DNA of 64,000 bases, from assembly GCF_013396335.1 (NCBI RefSeq), contig NZ_JABWSY010000004.1, forward strand, positions 62,001 to 126,000. The letters run 5' to 3'. The notes under the pieces are model-generated. The model was given only the letters and a program-made list of their open reading frames with translations. It searched no databases and was not told the DNA's origin. Source of the DNA: Bacillus sp. EB106-08-02-XG196 (GTDB lineage: Bacteria > Bacillota > Bacilli > Bacillales > Cytobacillaceae). The position numbers were made by a program, and so were the translations under genes. The first letter of the stretch is position 1. Each line of letters starts with the position of its first letter. Of this stretch, positions 1 to 8,242 are shown piece after piece.

Positions 1-1
1 T

Positions 2-115
2 TCTCGTTTTAAAAAGAAAGAAGAAGTTAAAGTGGTGGTTCAAATTGATAAGAAAGAAGAGCTGCTTGCTGAAATACGTGATTTATTAAGAGCAGAAAAA
101 GATTTTTCTAAATAA
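2..115 (+). CDS. mscL: Large-conductance mechanosensitive channel, C-terminal end (partial)
   Basis: The reading frame is open from the window edge and ends at TAA 113-115. It encodes a charged tail, Lys/Glu-rich and then 'LLAEIRDLLRAEK'. The end of Bacillus MscL has this form: a variable charged linker followed by the amphipathic helix of the cytoplasmic bundle, with a 'LLTEIRDLL'-like motif. Only about 37 residues are visible and the membrane part lies outside the window, so the call rests on this short motif alone. Confidence 0.6.
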   Translation, partial: SRFKKKEEVKVVVQIDKKEELLAEIRDLLRAEKDFSK

Positions 116-180
116 AATGAAACATCTTGACTCTTTCTTCGTATATTCTAGTTATAAATATACTTTGAGGTGAAGAAAAA

Positions 181-816
181 TTGTATACACAAACTTCTAC
201 TGAATTTTTACCTTCTGTAATAAGGACATTTGCTCTTTCTCTGGCCATCGCCTTTGTTGGGACCATGGCAGGTACCTTTGTACCACCGGCATTATTTTTA
301 CCTTTGGCTATCCTTGAATTTGTTTTATTGATGATTGCCTTTTTCTTTAGACGTAAAAAAGCTATTTCTTATACGTTCTTATATATCTTTACATTTATTT
401 CAGGGATTACCTTATATCCTATTGTTTCGTATTATGCCATGACTGCTGGGGCAAATGTAGTACTGATGGCTTTTGGAAGTACCACAGTCGTGTTTACTGG
501 AGTAGCCATTTATGCAACAGTATCAAAACGAAATTTCTCCTTTTTAGGCGGATTCCTGTTAGCAGCCTTACTTGCTTTAGTTGCTGTTTCTATTTTTAAT
601 ATTTTCATGCCGCTTAGCTCAACTGGTATGCTCGCTTTCTCTTTCATTGGCGTATTGGTTTTTAGTGGGTATGTATTGTATGATTTCAACCGTATGAAGC
701 ATTATGGGGTAAGTGCTGAAGAAGTTCCATTGATGGCATTAAACCTATACTTAGATTTTATCAATCTGTTCGTGAGTATCTTACGTATCTTTGGAATTCT
801 TTCAAGTAAAGATTAA
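181..816 (+). CDS. Bax inhibitor-1 / YetJ-like membrane protein
   Basis: A 211-residue protein made almost entirely of hydrophobic helices (about seven TM segments), the size and pattern of the BI-1/TMBIM family; B. subtilis YetJ is a pH-sensitive calcium leak channel. The two C-terminal aspartates that form the diaspartyl pH sensor in YetJ are visible as D168 ('LYDFNRM') and D192 ('YLDFINLF'). The start is TTG at 181, with an SD-like 'gaggtgaag' just upstream. The gene stands alone and is closed by a hairpin shared with the convergent sigma-factor gene. Family call is confident; calcium transport is inferred from homology. Confidence 0.85.
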   Translation: MYTQTSTEFLPSVIRTFALSLAIAFVGTMAGTFVPPALFLPLAILEFVLLMIAFFFRRKKAISYTFLYIFTFISGITLYPIVSYYAMTAGANVVLMAFGSTTVVFTGVAIYATVSKRNFSFLGGFLLAALLALVAVSIFNIFMPLSSTGMLAFSFIGVLVFSGYVLYDFNRMKHYGVSAEEVPLMALNLYLDFINLFVSILRIFGILSSKD

Positions 817-821
817 ACAGC

Positions 822-848
822 AAAAGCCGGGAGCTCCCCGGCTTTTTT
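822..848. terminator. Bidirectional terminator
   Basis: An inverted repeat (arms aaaagccggg and cccggctttt, five-base loop) followed by a T run lies between two convergent genes. The A-rich left arm lets it serve both strands. Confidence 0.85.
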
Positions 849-1354
849 TATGCAAAGGATTGGAGCTTTGGTCTTAAGTGCTCCTTTCCCCTCTTCATTC
901 TTGTTTTTACCGTAGAAATTGGAATGTTTTTTCTCTTTGATATTTCAATTAAGGTAAGGTCTTTAAAATAATAGAGAAATAGTGCAGATTGGTATATTTC
1001 TGGTAATGTCTTTACACTTTCAACCATTTTTTCAGTTGAATATTTATGTAGGACCTCTTCTTCGGGAAGAGGCGGTGCCTCAACTGTTGTCGAGTAAGAA
1101 TACACCTCTTCCTTCCAAAACTGTTTTGTTTTCTTTTCCTTCCGCCAATAATCCCGGCACTTATTTCTTGCTATCGTAAACAACCAGCCTTTTAGTCTGG
1201 CAGGTTCCTTAATAGTATGAAAAGCCAAATAGGCAGATACCAAAACCTCCTGATAGAGGTCCTCTGCAAGTTCTTTTTGTCTAACTAAAGAAAATATATA
1301 GTTAAAAATAGCTTTCCCATGTTCAATAATTATTTCTTCAAATAAATCTGTCAT
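848..1354 (-). CDS. ECF-type RNA polymerase sigma factor
   Basis: About 168 residues with sigma-70 region 2 ('ELAEDLYQEVLVSAY', then 'LKGWLFTIARNKCRDYWR') and region 4 near the C-terminus ('LTLIEISKRKNIPISTVKTRMKR' region, a helix-turn-helix). This is the compact architecture of extracytoplasmic-function sigma factors. I prefer the ATG at 1354 because it has an SD-like 'gaggg' six bases upstream; ATGs at 1387 and 1366 are alternatives. No anti-sigma gene is adjacent, which is unusual because most Bacillus ECF factors are co-transcribed with one. It ends against the shared terminator. Confidence 0.85.
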   Translation of the reverse strand: MTDLFEEIIIEHGKAIFNYIFSLVRQKELAEDLYQEVLVSAYLAFHTIKEPARLKGWLFTIARNKCRDYWRKEKKTKQFWKEEVYSYSTTVEAPPLPEEEVLHKYSTEKMVESVKTLPEIYQSALFLYYFKDLTLIEISKRKNIPISTVKTRMKRGKEHLRPKLQSFA

Positions 1355-1453
1355 ACTATCCCTCATTTTTTCGTACCTTCTTTCCATTTAACACTTCTCA
1401 TACTAATAGACGGAATAGTAATGTCTAACCCCTACACAGGATCATAAATTTTT

Positions 1454-2782
1454 CTAATTATTTTTCTGAATGAAACCTTTCATAAAAATAGAAACACCAA
1501 TTTTTTTGCAAATGCTTAAGTAATGCATCAAAGCTAGTAAAATGGATCCGGTATTCATTGCGATAATCACGCCTTCCATCCGCCATTCGGGACGTGAAGC
1601 TAAGACAATAATGATAGCAAAGGAAACAATGGTAGACCAAATAGCATGTATAAAGGTTTCCTTTATAAGTCCTAAACCAATTAAGATTGCCTGCATTGGC
1701 ATTACAAAGAAATGGAATAGAAAAAACGGCCAAAGCAATTGTAAATAAATAGCTGCAGTAGAGGATTCAAAGAATATCGACGTGAGCGGGCGGGCAAATA
1801 TATAGAAAATCACCACCGCTGGTACGCCGTAAAGGAATGTGAGTGTCATTACCTGCGAAAGCATTTTTTGCAGTGTAGGGTAATCTCTCATCGAATACGT
1901 TTTTGAGACAGCTGGAATTAGAACCGTCATTAAGGAATGAGCAATAAAAGCAGGGAAAAATCCAATTGAAACGGCAACCCCCATTAGCATCCCAAAATGC
2001 TCGGTAGCAATGGTTTCAGAAAGTCCAGATTGGACCAATGCAGCCTTAATTAAAAAGGGCTGTATCGCACCTGTCAGTGCGGAGAATAGTCGCAATCCTG
2101 TCGTTGGCACAGAGACAGCCATTAAGTTTTTCCGGACAGCCTTACGATTTAAATTGGAAAAGGGCATTCGCCTAAGTTGCTGAAACTGAATGATTAACGT
2201 ATAGCATAAATAAAGAAAAACAGCGATTTCACTGCCTATAAAGGAAGCAATGGCAATGAGTACAGCGGCTTCTGAGTCAAATTGGAAGAAACGAAAAAGA
2301 ACAAATAACAACACTAGTTGTATTGATTTTCGTATGAAATTAGCAATGGCGATTTTCCCCATCTGGTGCCTGCCCATAAAATAACCCCGCGCTACAGAGG
2401 TAAAGGAAATGACGGGAACCAAAAGAATGATGAGCCATCTCGTATAAGGGTGATATCCATTGAATACCGAAATAAATGGTATCAGCAATATGGCCAATAC
2501 TAACAGGATACTTGTAAAAATAATGGTGATCGTAATAGCATGATAAAGGATATTTCGATGGAACTTTTCCTCTTTTTCTGCAACAAACTTTGATATGGAT
2601 ACCGGCAGTTCGAAGCTTGATAACAGAACTAGTAAATAAATAGAGGGAAGTATAGACATATATAAACCTAATCCATGCTTGCCCAATTCTTTTGCAAGAA
2701 TTAAATTGACTAAGAACTCAACACCTTCCCCTAAAAAAGCAGAAAGGGCTAAAAACAAGATTCCTTTGTAAAAGATACCCAT
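1454..2782 (-). CDS. SpoVB/YkvU-type polysaccharide/lipid flippase (MOP superfamily)
   Basis: 442 residues with about 12-14 predicted membrane helices and an N-terminus ('GILFLALSAFLGEGVEFLVN') typical of the SpoVB/MurJ/Wzx branch of the MOP exporter superfamily. In Bacillus, SpoVB-like paralogues (YkvU, YabM, YtgP) act in sporulation or cell-wall precursor export; which paralogue this is cannot be told from the sequence alone. A clear SD (aaaggggag) precedes the ATG at 2782. Monocistronic in context. Confidence 0.75.
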   Translation of the reverse strand: MGIFYKGILFLALSAFLGEGVEFLVNLILAKELGKHGLGLYMSILPSIYLLVLLSSFELPVSISKFVAEKEEKFHRNILYHAITITIIFTSILLVLAILLIPFISVFNGYHPYTRWLIILLVPVISFTSVARGYFMGRHQMGKIAIANFIRKSIQLVLLFVLFRFFQFDSEAAVLIAIASFIGSEIAVFLYLCYTLIIQFQQLRRMPFSNLNRKAVRKNLMAVSVPTTGLRLFSALTGAIQPFLIKAALVQSGLSETIATEHFGMLMGVAVSIGFFPAFIAHSLMTVLIPAVSKTYSMRDYPTLQKMLSQVMTLTFLYGVPAVVIFYIFARPLTSIFFESSTAAIYLQLLWPFFLFHFFVMPMQAILIGLGLIKETFIHAIWSTIVSFAIIIVLASRPEWRMEGVIIAMNTGSILLALMHYLSICKKIGVSIFMKGFIQKNN

Positions 2783-2859
2783 TTCGAACTCCCCTTTAAA
2801 ACAATCTCACTTTTAATAAGCTATGAGACAAGTTCAAAGATTAGTAGGGATTTTTTCAA

Positions 2860-3100
2860 GGTTGTGTATTCAGGTAAAATGGAATGTTGATTTCCGCTCC
2901 ACTAAGGAAAGCTTCTTTGAATAATCACCGCAGTGACAGACCGTCTCTGCCTGTCACGAGGCGCTTCGCTTTCCGCAGGCGTTGCGGGAAGCCTCCTCGG
3001 CGCTAAAGCCGCCTGCGGGGTCTCCCCTGCTCCGTACTCCTGCATGAGTCTCGCGCCTTCCGCTCCAATCAACATTCAATAAGCTATTCGTAACACAGCC
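2860..3100. repeat. Bacillaceae intergenic repeat with MITE-like ends
   Basis: This 241-bp block fills the gap between the flippase and liaR genes. Its ends are imperfect inverted repeats: 'ggttgtgta...tgttgattt' on the left and 'aatcaaca...taacacagcc' on the right. The interior is G+C-rich (about 2960-3062: 'cgctttccgcaggcg', 'gcctcctcggcgct', 'cgcctgcggggtctcc') and strongly contrasts with the AT-rich flanks. I recognise this interior from memory as a family dispersed through many Bacillaceae genomes. No target-site duplication is visible. The ends match those of the 277-bp elements near 59 and 63 kb. Confidence 0.7.
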
Positions 3101-3104
3101 CATC

Positions 3105-3129
3105 AAAAAAGGACTTCTTCAGTCCTTTT
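3105..3129 (-). terminator. Terminator of the lia operon
   Basis: Read on the minus strand, arms aaaaggact/agtcctttt with a five-base loop are followed by a T run, just past the liaR stop codon and against the end of the repeat element. Confidence 0.75.
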
Positions 3130-3134
3130 CATGA

Positions 3135-3767
3135 TTATTTTATTAATGAGTGTTTGAACGCGTAGATTACTGCTTGTGTGCGGTCTTGGACGGCTAGTTT
3201 ACTTAGTATGTTACTGACGTGGGTTTTCACTGTTTTTAAGGCGATGAAAAGTTCATCTGCTATGTCTTGATTTGTTTTTCCCTGTGCCATTAACATGAGT
3301 ATTTCCATTTCTCGGCTGGTAAGTTCTTCGTGTGGTAAGTGTTGATGTTTCTGGCGCATTTTCACCATCATTTTTCCCGTTACTTCTGGTTCAAGAACGG
3401 ACTGGCCATGATATGTAGCGCGGACAGCATTAGCGATTTCATCTGCTTTTGATGTTTTAAGCATATAGCTGGTTGCACCTGCTTCTAATGCGGGATAAAC
3501 TTTCTCATCGTCTAAAAAGCTAGTGACGATAATTACTTTTGCTTCTGGCCATTTTTCAATAATTTTCCTTGTTGCTTCAATTCCGTCCATTTCCTTCATC
3601 ACTAAATCCATTAAAATAATATCAGGTCTAAGCTCTAGTGCCAGTTCCACACCCTTTTTACCATCAGCTGCCTCACCAACCACTTCTATGTCCGGCTGTG
3701 CTGATAAATAAGCGGAAACTCCAATTCTCACCATCTCATGATCATCGACAAATACTACCCTAATCAT
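3135..3767 (-). CDS. liaR: LiaR-type response regulator (NarL family)
   Basis: 210 residues: receiver domain (1-120) with acidic pocket D8/D9, phospho-acceptor D54 ('ILMDLVM'), T82 and K104, then a LuxR-type HTH (about 145-205, '[25 protein letters not shown]'). It starts inside the end of liaS with an 8-bp overlap, the conserved F-S-R order of the cell-envelope stress system LiaFSR/VraTSR. LiaR is activated by LiaS when the lipid II cycle is disturbed. Assignment rests on both sequence and gene order. Confidence 0.93.
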   Translation of the reverse strand: MIRVVFVDDHEMVRIGVSAYLSAQPDIEVVGEAADGKKGVELALELRPDIILMDLVMKEMDGIEATRKIIEKWPEAKVIIVTSFLDDEKVYPALEAGATSYMLKTSKADEIANAVRATYHGQSVLEPEVTGKMMVKMRQKHQHLPHEELTSREMEILMLMAQGKTNQDIADELFIALKTVKTHVSNILSKLAVQDRTQAVIYAFKHSLIK

Positions 3768-4812
3768 TTACACCATCTCCATTTTTCATAACAGGTACCT
3801 TTACTTCCAGCCGTGTACCTTTACTCTTTACACTAATCACCTTTAAAGTGCCCCCGACTTCAAGCGCCCGCTCGTGCATATTCTGCATACCATAGGAGCC
3901 AGCCTTCATGTTATCGACTTCAAAGCCAATCCCGTCATCCACAATTCTTAATATGACAAGGTCATCCCGCTCTATTAATAAAACTTCAAGTTTGTTTGCT
4001 TTTGAGTGCCGAAGCGTGTTGGATACAGACTCTTGAAGGATACGGAAAAGATGATCTTCAATTCCCTTATCAAGTGGAAATGCCTCTACCTTCCACTTAA
4101 TTTCCATTGTTACTTTCTGCGATAATTCGATTAATAACTCTTCGATTCCTTCCTGCAGCGTTTTATTTTTTAACGCAACAGGACGCAAATGAAGAAGCAG
4201 GGCGCGCATTTCCAGTTGTGATTGATGAATCATCTCTTCAACCATTTTCAACTGTTTTGCTTCCCTATCCTCCTCAGTGGTACTTTGTTTTGTTGTATTA
4301 ATAGCAGACATCATCATAGATGCAGCAAATAGCTGCTGACTGACTGAATCATGTAACTCACGTGCGAGACGGTTTCGTTCCTGTTCAATAATTTCTTGTA
4401 TTCTTGCTTCCTGATCTTCTACTTTTTCTGTAGCCAAACGTTGTGATAGCTTGGCTTGTTCAGAAATTTGCCTGCCTATCTTATCAATTTGTTCTGCAAT
4501 ACCTTGCATTTCCGTTATGGCTTGCTTTTCAACGAATCCACTCTGTTTCCCCTGCTCCAATTGGTGTAAGGAGTGTTCAACAGACTGAAACTGTCTTCTC
4601 CAGAACATACCTGAAATTATGCCCAATAAAATTCCAATGGCAATACTAAATGCCGGAATAAAAATAACAAATGGGATATCCATGAAATGTCTATTCCACA
4701 ATTCTGACCAATCTGCAATTGGAAAAACAATGATAAAGGCAGCAGCCACAACAAGAGCAATGATGACGGAAAAGCCGATATTCCAAATAACCTGCCTTTG
4801 GATAGTGCTCAT
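3760..4812 (-). CDS. liaS: LiaS-type sensor histidine kinase
   Basis: 350 residues: two N-terminal TM segments (about 14-32 and 48-70) with a very short extracytoplasmic loop, a HAMP/coiled-coil linker, HisKA_3 dimerisation domain with H154 ('[14 protein letters not shown]'), and an HATPase domain with 'VDDGIGF' and '[12 protein letters not shown]'. The short external loop is typical of intramembrane-sensing kinases. It overlaps liaF by 4 bp and liaR by 8 bp, implying translational coupling. Confidence 0.92.
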   Translation of the reverse strand: MSTIQRQVIWNIGFSVIIALVVAAAFIIVFPIADWSELWNRHFMDIPFVIFIPAFSIAIGILLGIISGMFWRRQFQSVEHSLHQLEQGKQSGFVEKQAITEMQGIAEQIDKIGRQISEQAKLSQRLATEKVEDQEARIQEIIEQERNRLARELHDSVSQQLFAASMMMSAINTTKQSTTEEDREAKQLKMVEEMIHQSQLEMRALLLHLRPVALKNKTLQEGIEELLIELSQKVTMEIKWKVEAFPLDKGIEDHLFRILQESVSNTLRHSKANKLEVLLIERDDLVILRIVDDGIGFEVDNMKAGSYGMQNMHERALEVGGTLKVISVKSKGTRLEVKVPVMKNGDGVND

Positions 4813-5543
4813 ATCCGGCTCACCTCTAAATTCCCCACCAACAAGGATGTAAAGATTTTCACCTTTTGCTCTGCCTGATCATAACCCGCTGTCTTTAGAT
4901 GGAAAGCTTGATTAAAAACCTGTGACTGATGGTTATCCAAAACCGTTGTAGAACCGATAACACATGAGTGATGAACACTTACTTCAATTTCATAAGGCAC
5001 TTGAATTTGTATATTTCCAATGATATTCCGAATAAAGATGATGGTTTCACCTTTTGGTAAAACCGTATAACTTAGATCGATGATAGTATCTCCAATTCCA
5101 GATTGGATGTTAATGTCATTCCATTCATAAACACCACTAGGCGTTTTTTGCTGTCCAAAAAATATATTTTCAAAGAGCGGCTTGGTCTTAATCAACGTCT
5201 CTTCCTGCCCGGCCTGCTCTGATTCTTTTATATCTAGTGAAATCTTATTTGGATTCTTTTTAGAGTTAGAATATTGAATAATAAAATGTAAGAGAATAGC
5301 CAGCAATAAAAACTTGAAGGTCATCATACTAAACACACTAATTAAAAGGAAAATAATTCCAGCAAGGAAAAATACTTTCCCACTCTTCTTCCCTGATTTT
5401 CTTCTACTTAGATATATAAGTCCACCAGAAAATAAAAGGGAGAATATAAGACCACTGTTGAAAAATAGAATTTCGAGAAGCAGAACGACAACCCCAATTA
5501 CAACCAGCCATCCTGAATAATCATTCTTTGCATTTTTTAACAT
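4809..5543 (-). CDS. liaF: LiaF-type inhibitor of the LiaRS two-component system
   Basis: 244 residues: four closely spaced hydrophobic helices in the first ~95 residues, then a soluble domain (about 125-244) with the beta-rich pattern of the C-terminal LiaF domain ('GDTIIDLSYTVLPKGETIIFIRNIIGNIQIQVP' region). LiaF keeps LiaS off in the absence of envelope stress. Strong SD (ggaggggtgg) before the ATG; order liaH-liaF-liaS-liaR. Confidence 0.9.
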   Translation of the reverse strand: MLKNAKNDYSGWLVVIGVVVLLLEILFFNSGLIFSLLFSGGLIYLSRRKSGKKSGKVFFLAGIIFLLISVFSMMTFKFLLLAILLHFIIQYSNSKKNPNKISLDIKESEQAGQEETLIKTKPLFENIFFGQQKTPSGVYEWNDINIQSGIGDTIIDLSYTVLPKGETIIFIRNIIGNIQIQVPYEIEVSVHHSCVIGSTTVLDNHQSQVFNQAFHLKTAGYDQAEQKVKIFTSLLVGNLEVSRI

Positions 5544-5586
5544 CTGGCCACCCCTCCCTTAATTTTTTTCTGTTTGAATTTAGGCC

Positions 5587-5612
5587 AAAAGGTGCAGCTG
5601 TCTGCACCTTTC
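5587..5612 (-). terminator. Internal hairpin between liaH and liaF
   Basis: Perfect 10-bp arms aaaggtgcag/ctgcaccttt with a four-base loop, followed on the minus strand by a very short T run. It lies between the phage-shock gene and liaFSR. A weak terminator at the equivalent place in B. subtilis makes liaIH more abundant than liaGFSR; the same role is inferred here. Confidence 0.6.
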
Positions 5613-5633
5613 TAGAATATCATGTTTTGGTTA

Positions 5634-6278
5634 TTAAATGGACTTGCTTTCTTCTAATTTCATTTCTTTTTCTAATTGAGCAACCCTTGCGTCAATGGTA
5701 TCGCGATAATAAGAACTTTTCACTTGATGTTCTAAACGATCTAAGTAATGATCAATTTCTTGAAAACGAGTGTTTTCATTATTCATTGTAGTATTTGAGT
5801 CTAATACTTGATTCATTCGATGATTGGCACGGGTTACATTCTCACGGCCCATTAATTCCAAGCGCCGGATTTGCATATCTTTAAGCTTATGCTTCATTTC
5901 CTCATATTTTCTTTCAAGTTCCCCTAGCTGACCCTTTACTTGCTCAAGTGAAGAAGCTAGCCGCTCAACACGGCTTGAGTACTGCTGATGTTCAGCAGTA
6001 GCAAACTCATAAAGCTCTGTTTCTCCAGCCTTAGAAGCCACCTCAGCCTGATACTTTCTTTTTTCTGCCAGTTCCACAGCCTGAGCATGTTCTCTAGTGA
6101 ATTCATCTCGCAGCGCATACTGGCGTTCCAAAAGCTTTCTTACCTTTTCTGTCTCTTGCTCGCATTGACGAAGATATTGGTTAAGCAGGGCAATTGGATT
6201 TTTCTTTTCCTTCTGGTCAACAGCAGCATGTAAATCCGCCATAATCGTATCTTTAATTCTAGTTAATAGGTTTGTCAT
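5634..6278 (-). CDS. liaH: PspA/IM30 family phage-shock protein (LiaH-like)
   Basis: 214 residues, almost all coiled coil, with the PspA start pattern ('LLTRIKDTIMADLHAAVDQ', then 'NPIALLNQYLRQCEQE'). PspA/LiaH proteins form large oligomers that bind and protect the stressed membrane. Position directly upstream of liaFSR identifies it as the main LiaR target. SD aaggagag before the ATG. Confidence 0.9.
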   Translation of the reverse strand: MTNLLTRIKDTIMADLHAAVDQKEKKNPIALLNQYLRQCEQETEKVRKLLERQYALRDEFTREHAQAVELAEKRKYQAEVASKAGETELYEFATAEHQQYSSRVERLASSLEQVKGQLGELERKYEEMKHKLKDMQIRRLELMGRENVTRANHRMNQVLDSNTTMNNENTRFQEIDHYLDRLEHQVKSSYYRDTIDARVAQLEKEMKLEESKSI

Positions 6279-6296
6279 TTTATATCTCTCCTTAGA

Positions 6297-6644
6297 TTAG
6301 TTTTTACTTAATTCATTCCATTGTTTCTCAAAATTTACAAACGGATCAGAATCCTCTTTTACAACGGTCTTTTTACTGCTATTCCAGTTTTTATAAACCA
6401 GATAAAGTACATAAGCAGCAAGAACACCAATGATAGCAGGAGCGTTATGAATAGAGGCCATTAAGACAAATACTCCGATAATCCCGAGAACAATCTTGCC
6501 TCCAGTCGATTCAGCCTTTAAGAACTGTTTAAAAATGAAGTAGAGAACCGCAAGACCAACTAGTAATCCTATCATCGGACCTATGGATGAAAGTAAAATG
6601 ATGGCTGCAACACCACCAGCAAGTATTAAACCAAACTTTTTCAT
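6297..6644 (-). CDS. Small membrane protein, first gene of the lia operon (lmo0954-like)
   Basis: 115 residues with three to four hydrophobic helices (about 5-40 and 49-84) and a polar C-terminal tail. It occupies the place of liaI in B. subtilis, where LiaI anchors LiaH at the membrane. The sequence looks more like the family annotated in Listeria as lmo0954 than like LiaI, so I infer an anchor role only from position. Good SD (aaggagg) and 18 bp to liaH. Confidence 0.8.
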   Translation of the reverse strand: MKKFGLILAGGVAAIILLSSIGPMIGLLVGLAVLYFIFKQFLKAESTGGKIVLGIIGVFVLMASIHNAPAIIGVLAAYVLYLVYKNWNSSKKTVVKEDSDPFVNFEKQWNELSKN

Positions 6645-6728
6645 TTTGTTTTTTCCTCCTTTCTTTATCTTGATATCATCTTACCTCTTATCCAAATTTC
6701 TCATAACGAACCTGCGCTTTATTTTCAT

Positions 6729-6746
6729 ATCAGTCTTAAGACGTAG
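6729..6746 (-). promoter_or_regulatory. liaR: Candidate LiaR operator upstream of the lia operon
   Basis: A palindrome centred on gtcttaagac (6733-6742), within 'cagtcttaagacg', lies about 90 bp upstream of the first lia gene. LiaR/VraR sites are dyads of this type and the operon is autoregulated in relatives. No clear -35/-10 can be fixed by eye. Confidence 0.4.
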
Positions 6747-6784
6747 AAAGGGTCAGTCCCTATGCAGGAACTGACCCTTTTTTT
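6747..6784. terminator. Terminator between the LysM-CAP gene and the lia promoter
   Basis: Arms aaagggtcagt and actgaccctttt with a loop of about 11 bases follow the LysM-CAP stop codon on the minus strand. The T run is better on the plus strand, but no plus-strand gene lies upstream. Confidence 0.65.
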
Positions 6785-6786
6785 GT

Positions 6787-7401
6787 TTATTTTGAGATAA
6801 ACATTTGTGTCCAATAATGTCTTTGTGATCCGCCTTTTGCGTACCCAACACCTATATACGTATAATTTCCGCTAAGGATATTTGCTCTATGGCCAGGGCT
6901 GTTCATCCAAGCCTGAACCACTTCTTGGGCGGTAGTTTGTCCAGCTGCAATATTTTCTGCTGCTGCCCGGTAAGAAATGCCAAAGTTCTTCATCATGGTA
7001 AAAGGGCTGCCATATGTCGGACTTGTATGGCTGAAATAGTTTTTATCCCTCATGTCCATGGATTTATATCGTGCAACCCTAGAGAGTTCCCAGTCTTGTG
7101 TCAAAGCTCTTAATCCATGCTTTGCCCGTTCTTGATTCGTTAATTGGACAACTTGGCTTTCAATGCTTTTTGTTGCATCATAACTAGGAATGGTCACCTT
7201 ATCTCCTGGATAAATAAGATTTGGATTCCTAAATTGCGGGTTTGCTGAGATGATTTCAGAAATCCCAACTTGATACCGAACCGCGATTTTCCATAGTGTA
7301 TCGCCAGGTTGCACAGTATATATCTGCTGGGCAAATGAAATGCTTGGAATACATATTAGTGATAGTAAAAACATTAAACTAAACCAAAATGATTTTTTCA
7401 T
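6787..7401 (-). CDS. Secreted LysM-CAP domain protein (YkwD-like)
   Basis: 204 residues: Sec signal peptide (1-24, cleavage near 'SFA'), one LysM peptidoglycan-binding domain (about 26-70, 'YTVQPGDTLWKIA' ... 'LIYPGDKVTIP'), and a CAP/SCP domain (about 80-202) with 'LTNQERAKHGL', 'FSHTSP', 'AENIAAG' and 'WMNSPGHRANIL'. The CAP histidines and glutamate that form the conserved pocket are present. B. subtilis YkwD and spore-associated CAP proteins have this layout; the biochemical role is not established. Confidence 0.88.
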   Translation of the reverse strand: MKKSFWFSLMFLLSLICIPSISFAQQIYTVQPGDTLWKIAVRYQVGISEIISANPQFRNPNLIYPGDKVTIPSYDATKSIESQVVQLTNQERAKHGLRALTQDWELSRVARYKSMDMRDKNYFSHTSPTYGSPFTMMKNFGISYRAAAENIAAGQTTAQEVVQAWMNSPGHRANILSGNYTYIGVGYAKGGSQRHYWTQMFISK

Positions 7402-7495
7402 TATTTCGCCTCCTCGATATATATTTTTGATTTCAGGTTCAAAATATACAGAGTGTCAAAATAAAATTTTTTATGTAAAGTTCGGAGGAGAAAAT

Positions 7496-7873
7496 GTGAG
7501 AGACATTTCATGGATTACCTATGTCATGTTAATTTTGGCAAGTTATCGTTTAACGCATTTAATCGTTTTTGATAAAATCACTGAATTTATTCGTAAGCCA
7601 TTTATGAAAAAAGTTAAGGTCGAAACCAATCATGGAATTGAAACAAAGGAAGTACCGAAAGGCATGTTTGGGTATTTATTGAAGTGTTATTGGTGTGCTG
7701 GGGTTTGGAGCGCCATACTTCTTGGAGGCGGATATTTACTTTTCCCCCGGGTTACGTTTGTCTTTATTTTGATTTTCTCGATTGCAGGCGGTCAATCCAT
7801 CCTTGAAACGTTTGTAGGAGTAAATATTAAAAAAGTAGATTATTATGCTGATTTGGATAAGAAAAATAAATAA
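7496..7873 (+). CDS. DUF1360 family membrane protein (YngL-like)
   Basis: With the GTG at 7496 (SD ggaggag seven bases upstream) the product is 125 residues. A longer upstream extension exists but overlaps the divergent LysM-CAP gene and has no SD. Features: an N-terminal TM helix with 'ASYRLTHLIVFDKI', a conserved 'KCYWCAGVWSA' motif, and a C-terminal helix. This matches DUF1360 proteins, linked to sporulation in Bacillus but of unknown function. Confidence 0.8.
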   Translation: MRDISWITYVMLILASYRLTHLIVFDKITEFIRKPFMKKVKVETNHGIETKEVPKGMFGYLLKCYWCAGVWSAILLGGGYLLFPRVTFVFILIFSIAGGQSILETFVGVNIKKVDYYADLDKKNK

Positions 7874-7905
7874 AGAAAAAATGTTCCCCCTTTGGCATAA
7901 ACATT

Positions 7906-8029
7906 AGAAAAGCGTAAGGCGCCTGCTTATCTGCGACAAGCGTAAGACGAGCAGGCATGAAGGTTGCTTTTTAACCTTCTTGACTGATTGTCTGTAGACC
8001 TTAGAGCCGATGGCGCCTGGAGCTAGACA
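7906..8029. repeat. Bacillaceae intergenic repeat ('agcgtaaggcgcctg ... gcgcctggagctagaca' type)
   Basis: A 124-bp block with complementary ends (aggcgcct near 7916 and ggcgcct near 8012) and an internal hairpin 'aaggttgctttttaacctt' at 7970-7988. It ends in 'ggcgcctggagctagaca', a signature I recognise from memory as a widespread Bacillus repeat. It sits between a gene end and the SD of a short ORF. Confidence 0.65.
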
Positions 8030-8049
8030 ATGAAAAAAGGGGGATTTGA

Positions 8050-8190
8050 ATGGCTGGATGGTGGATTGCTGCCATTGGGTTTATCAGTTGTCTTGGTATT
8101 GTAGGTGGAACTATGGTTTATTTTTTAAGAGGAAGTCTTAACTCCGAAGACTCCACCCGAATTGATCCCGTAAAAAAGGATGCTGACTAA
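8050..8190 (+). CDS. Small single-pass membrane protein (46 residues)
   Basis: ATG at 8050 preceded by a strong SD (aaaaggggg) and stop at 8188-8190. The product has one N-terminal TM helix (about 3-29, 'AAIGFISCLGIVGGTMVYFL') and a charged tail ending 'IDPVKKDAD'. Bacillus genomes carry many such small membrane proteins; I cannot assign a function. A terminator follows 17 bp downstream. Confidence 0.7.
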   Translation: MAGWWIAAIGFISCLGIVGGTMVYFLRGSLNSEDSTRIDPVKKDAD

Positions 8191-8206
8191 TAAAATAGCT
8201 AAAACG

Positions 8207-8236
8207 AAAAGAACCTTGGAAACCCAGGGTTCTTTT
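8207..8236. terminator. Bidirectional terminator
   Basis: Arms aaaagaaccttgg / ccagggttctttt with one G-U pair separate the small plus-strand gene from the convergent PLP enzyme gene. Confidence 0.75.
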
Positions 8237-8242
8237 GTATGA

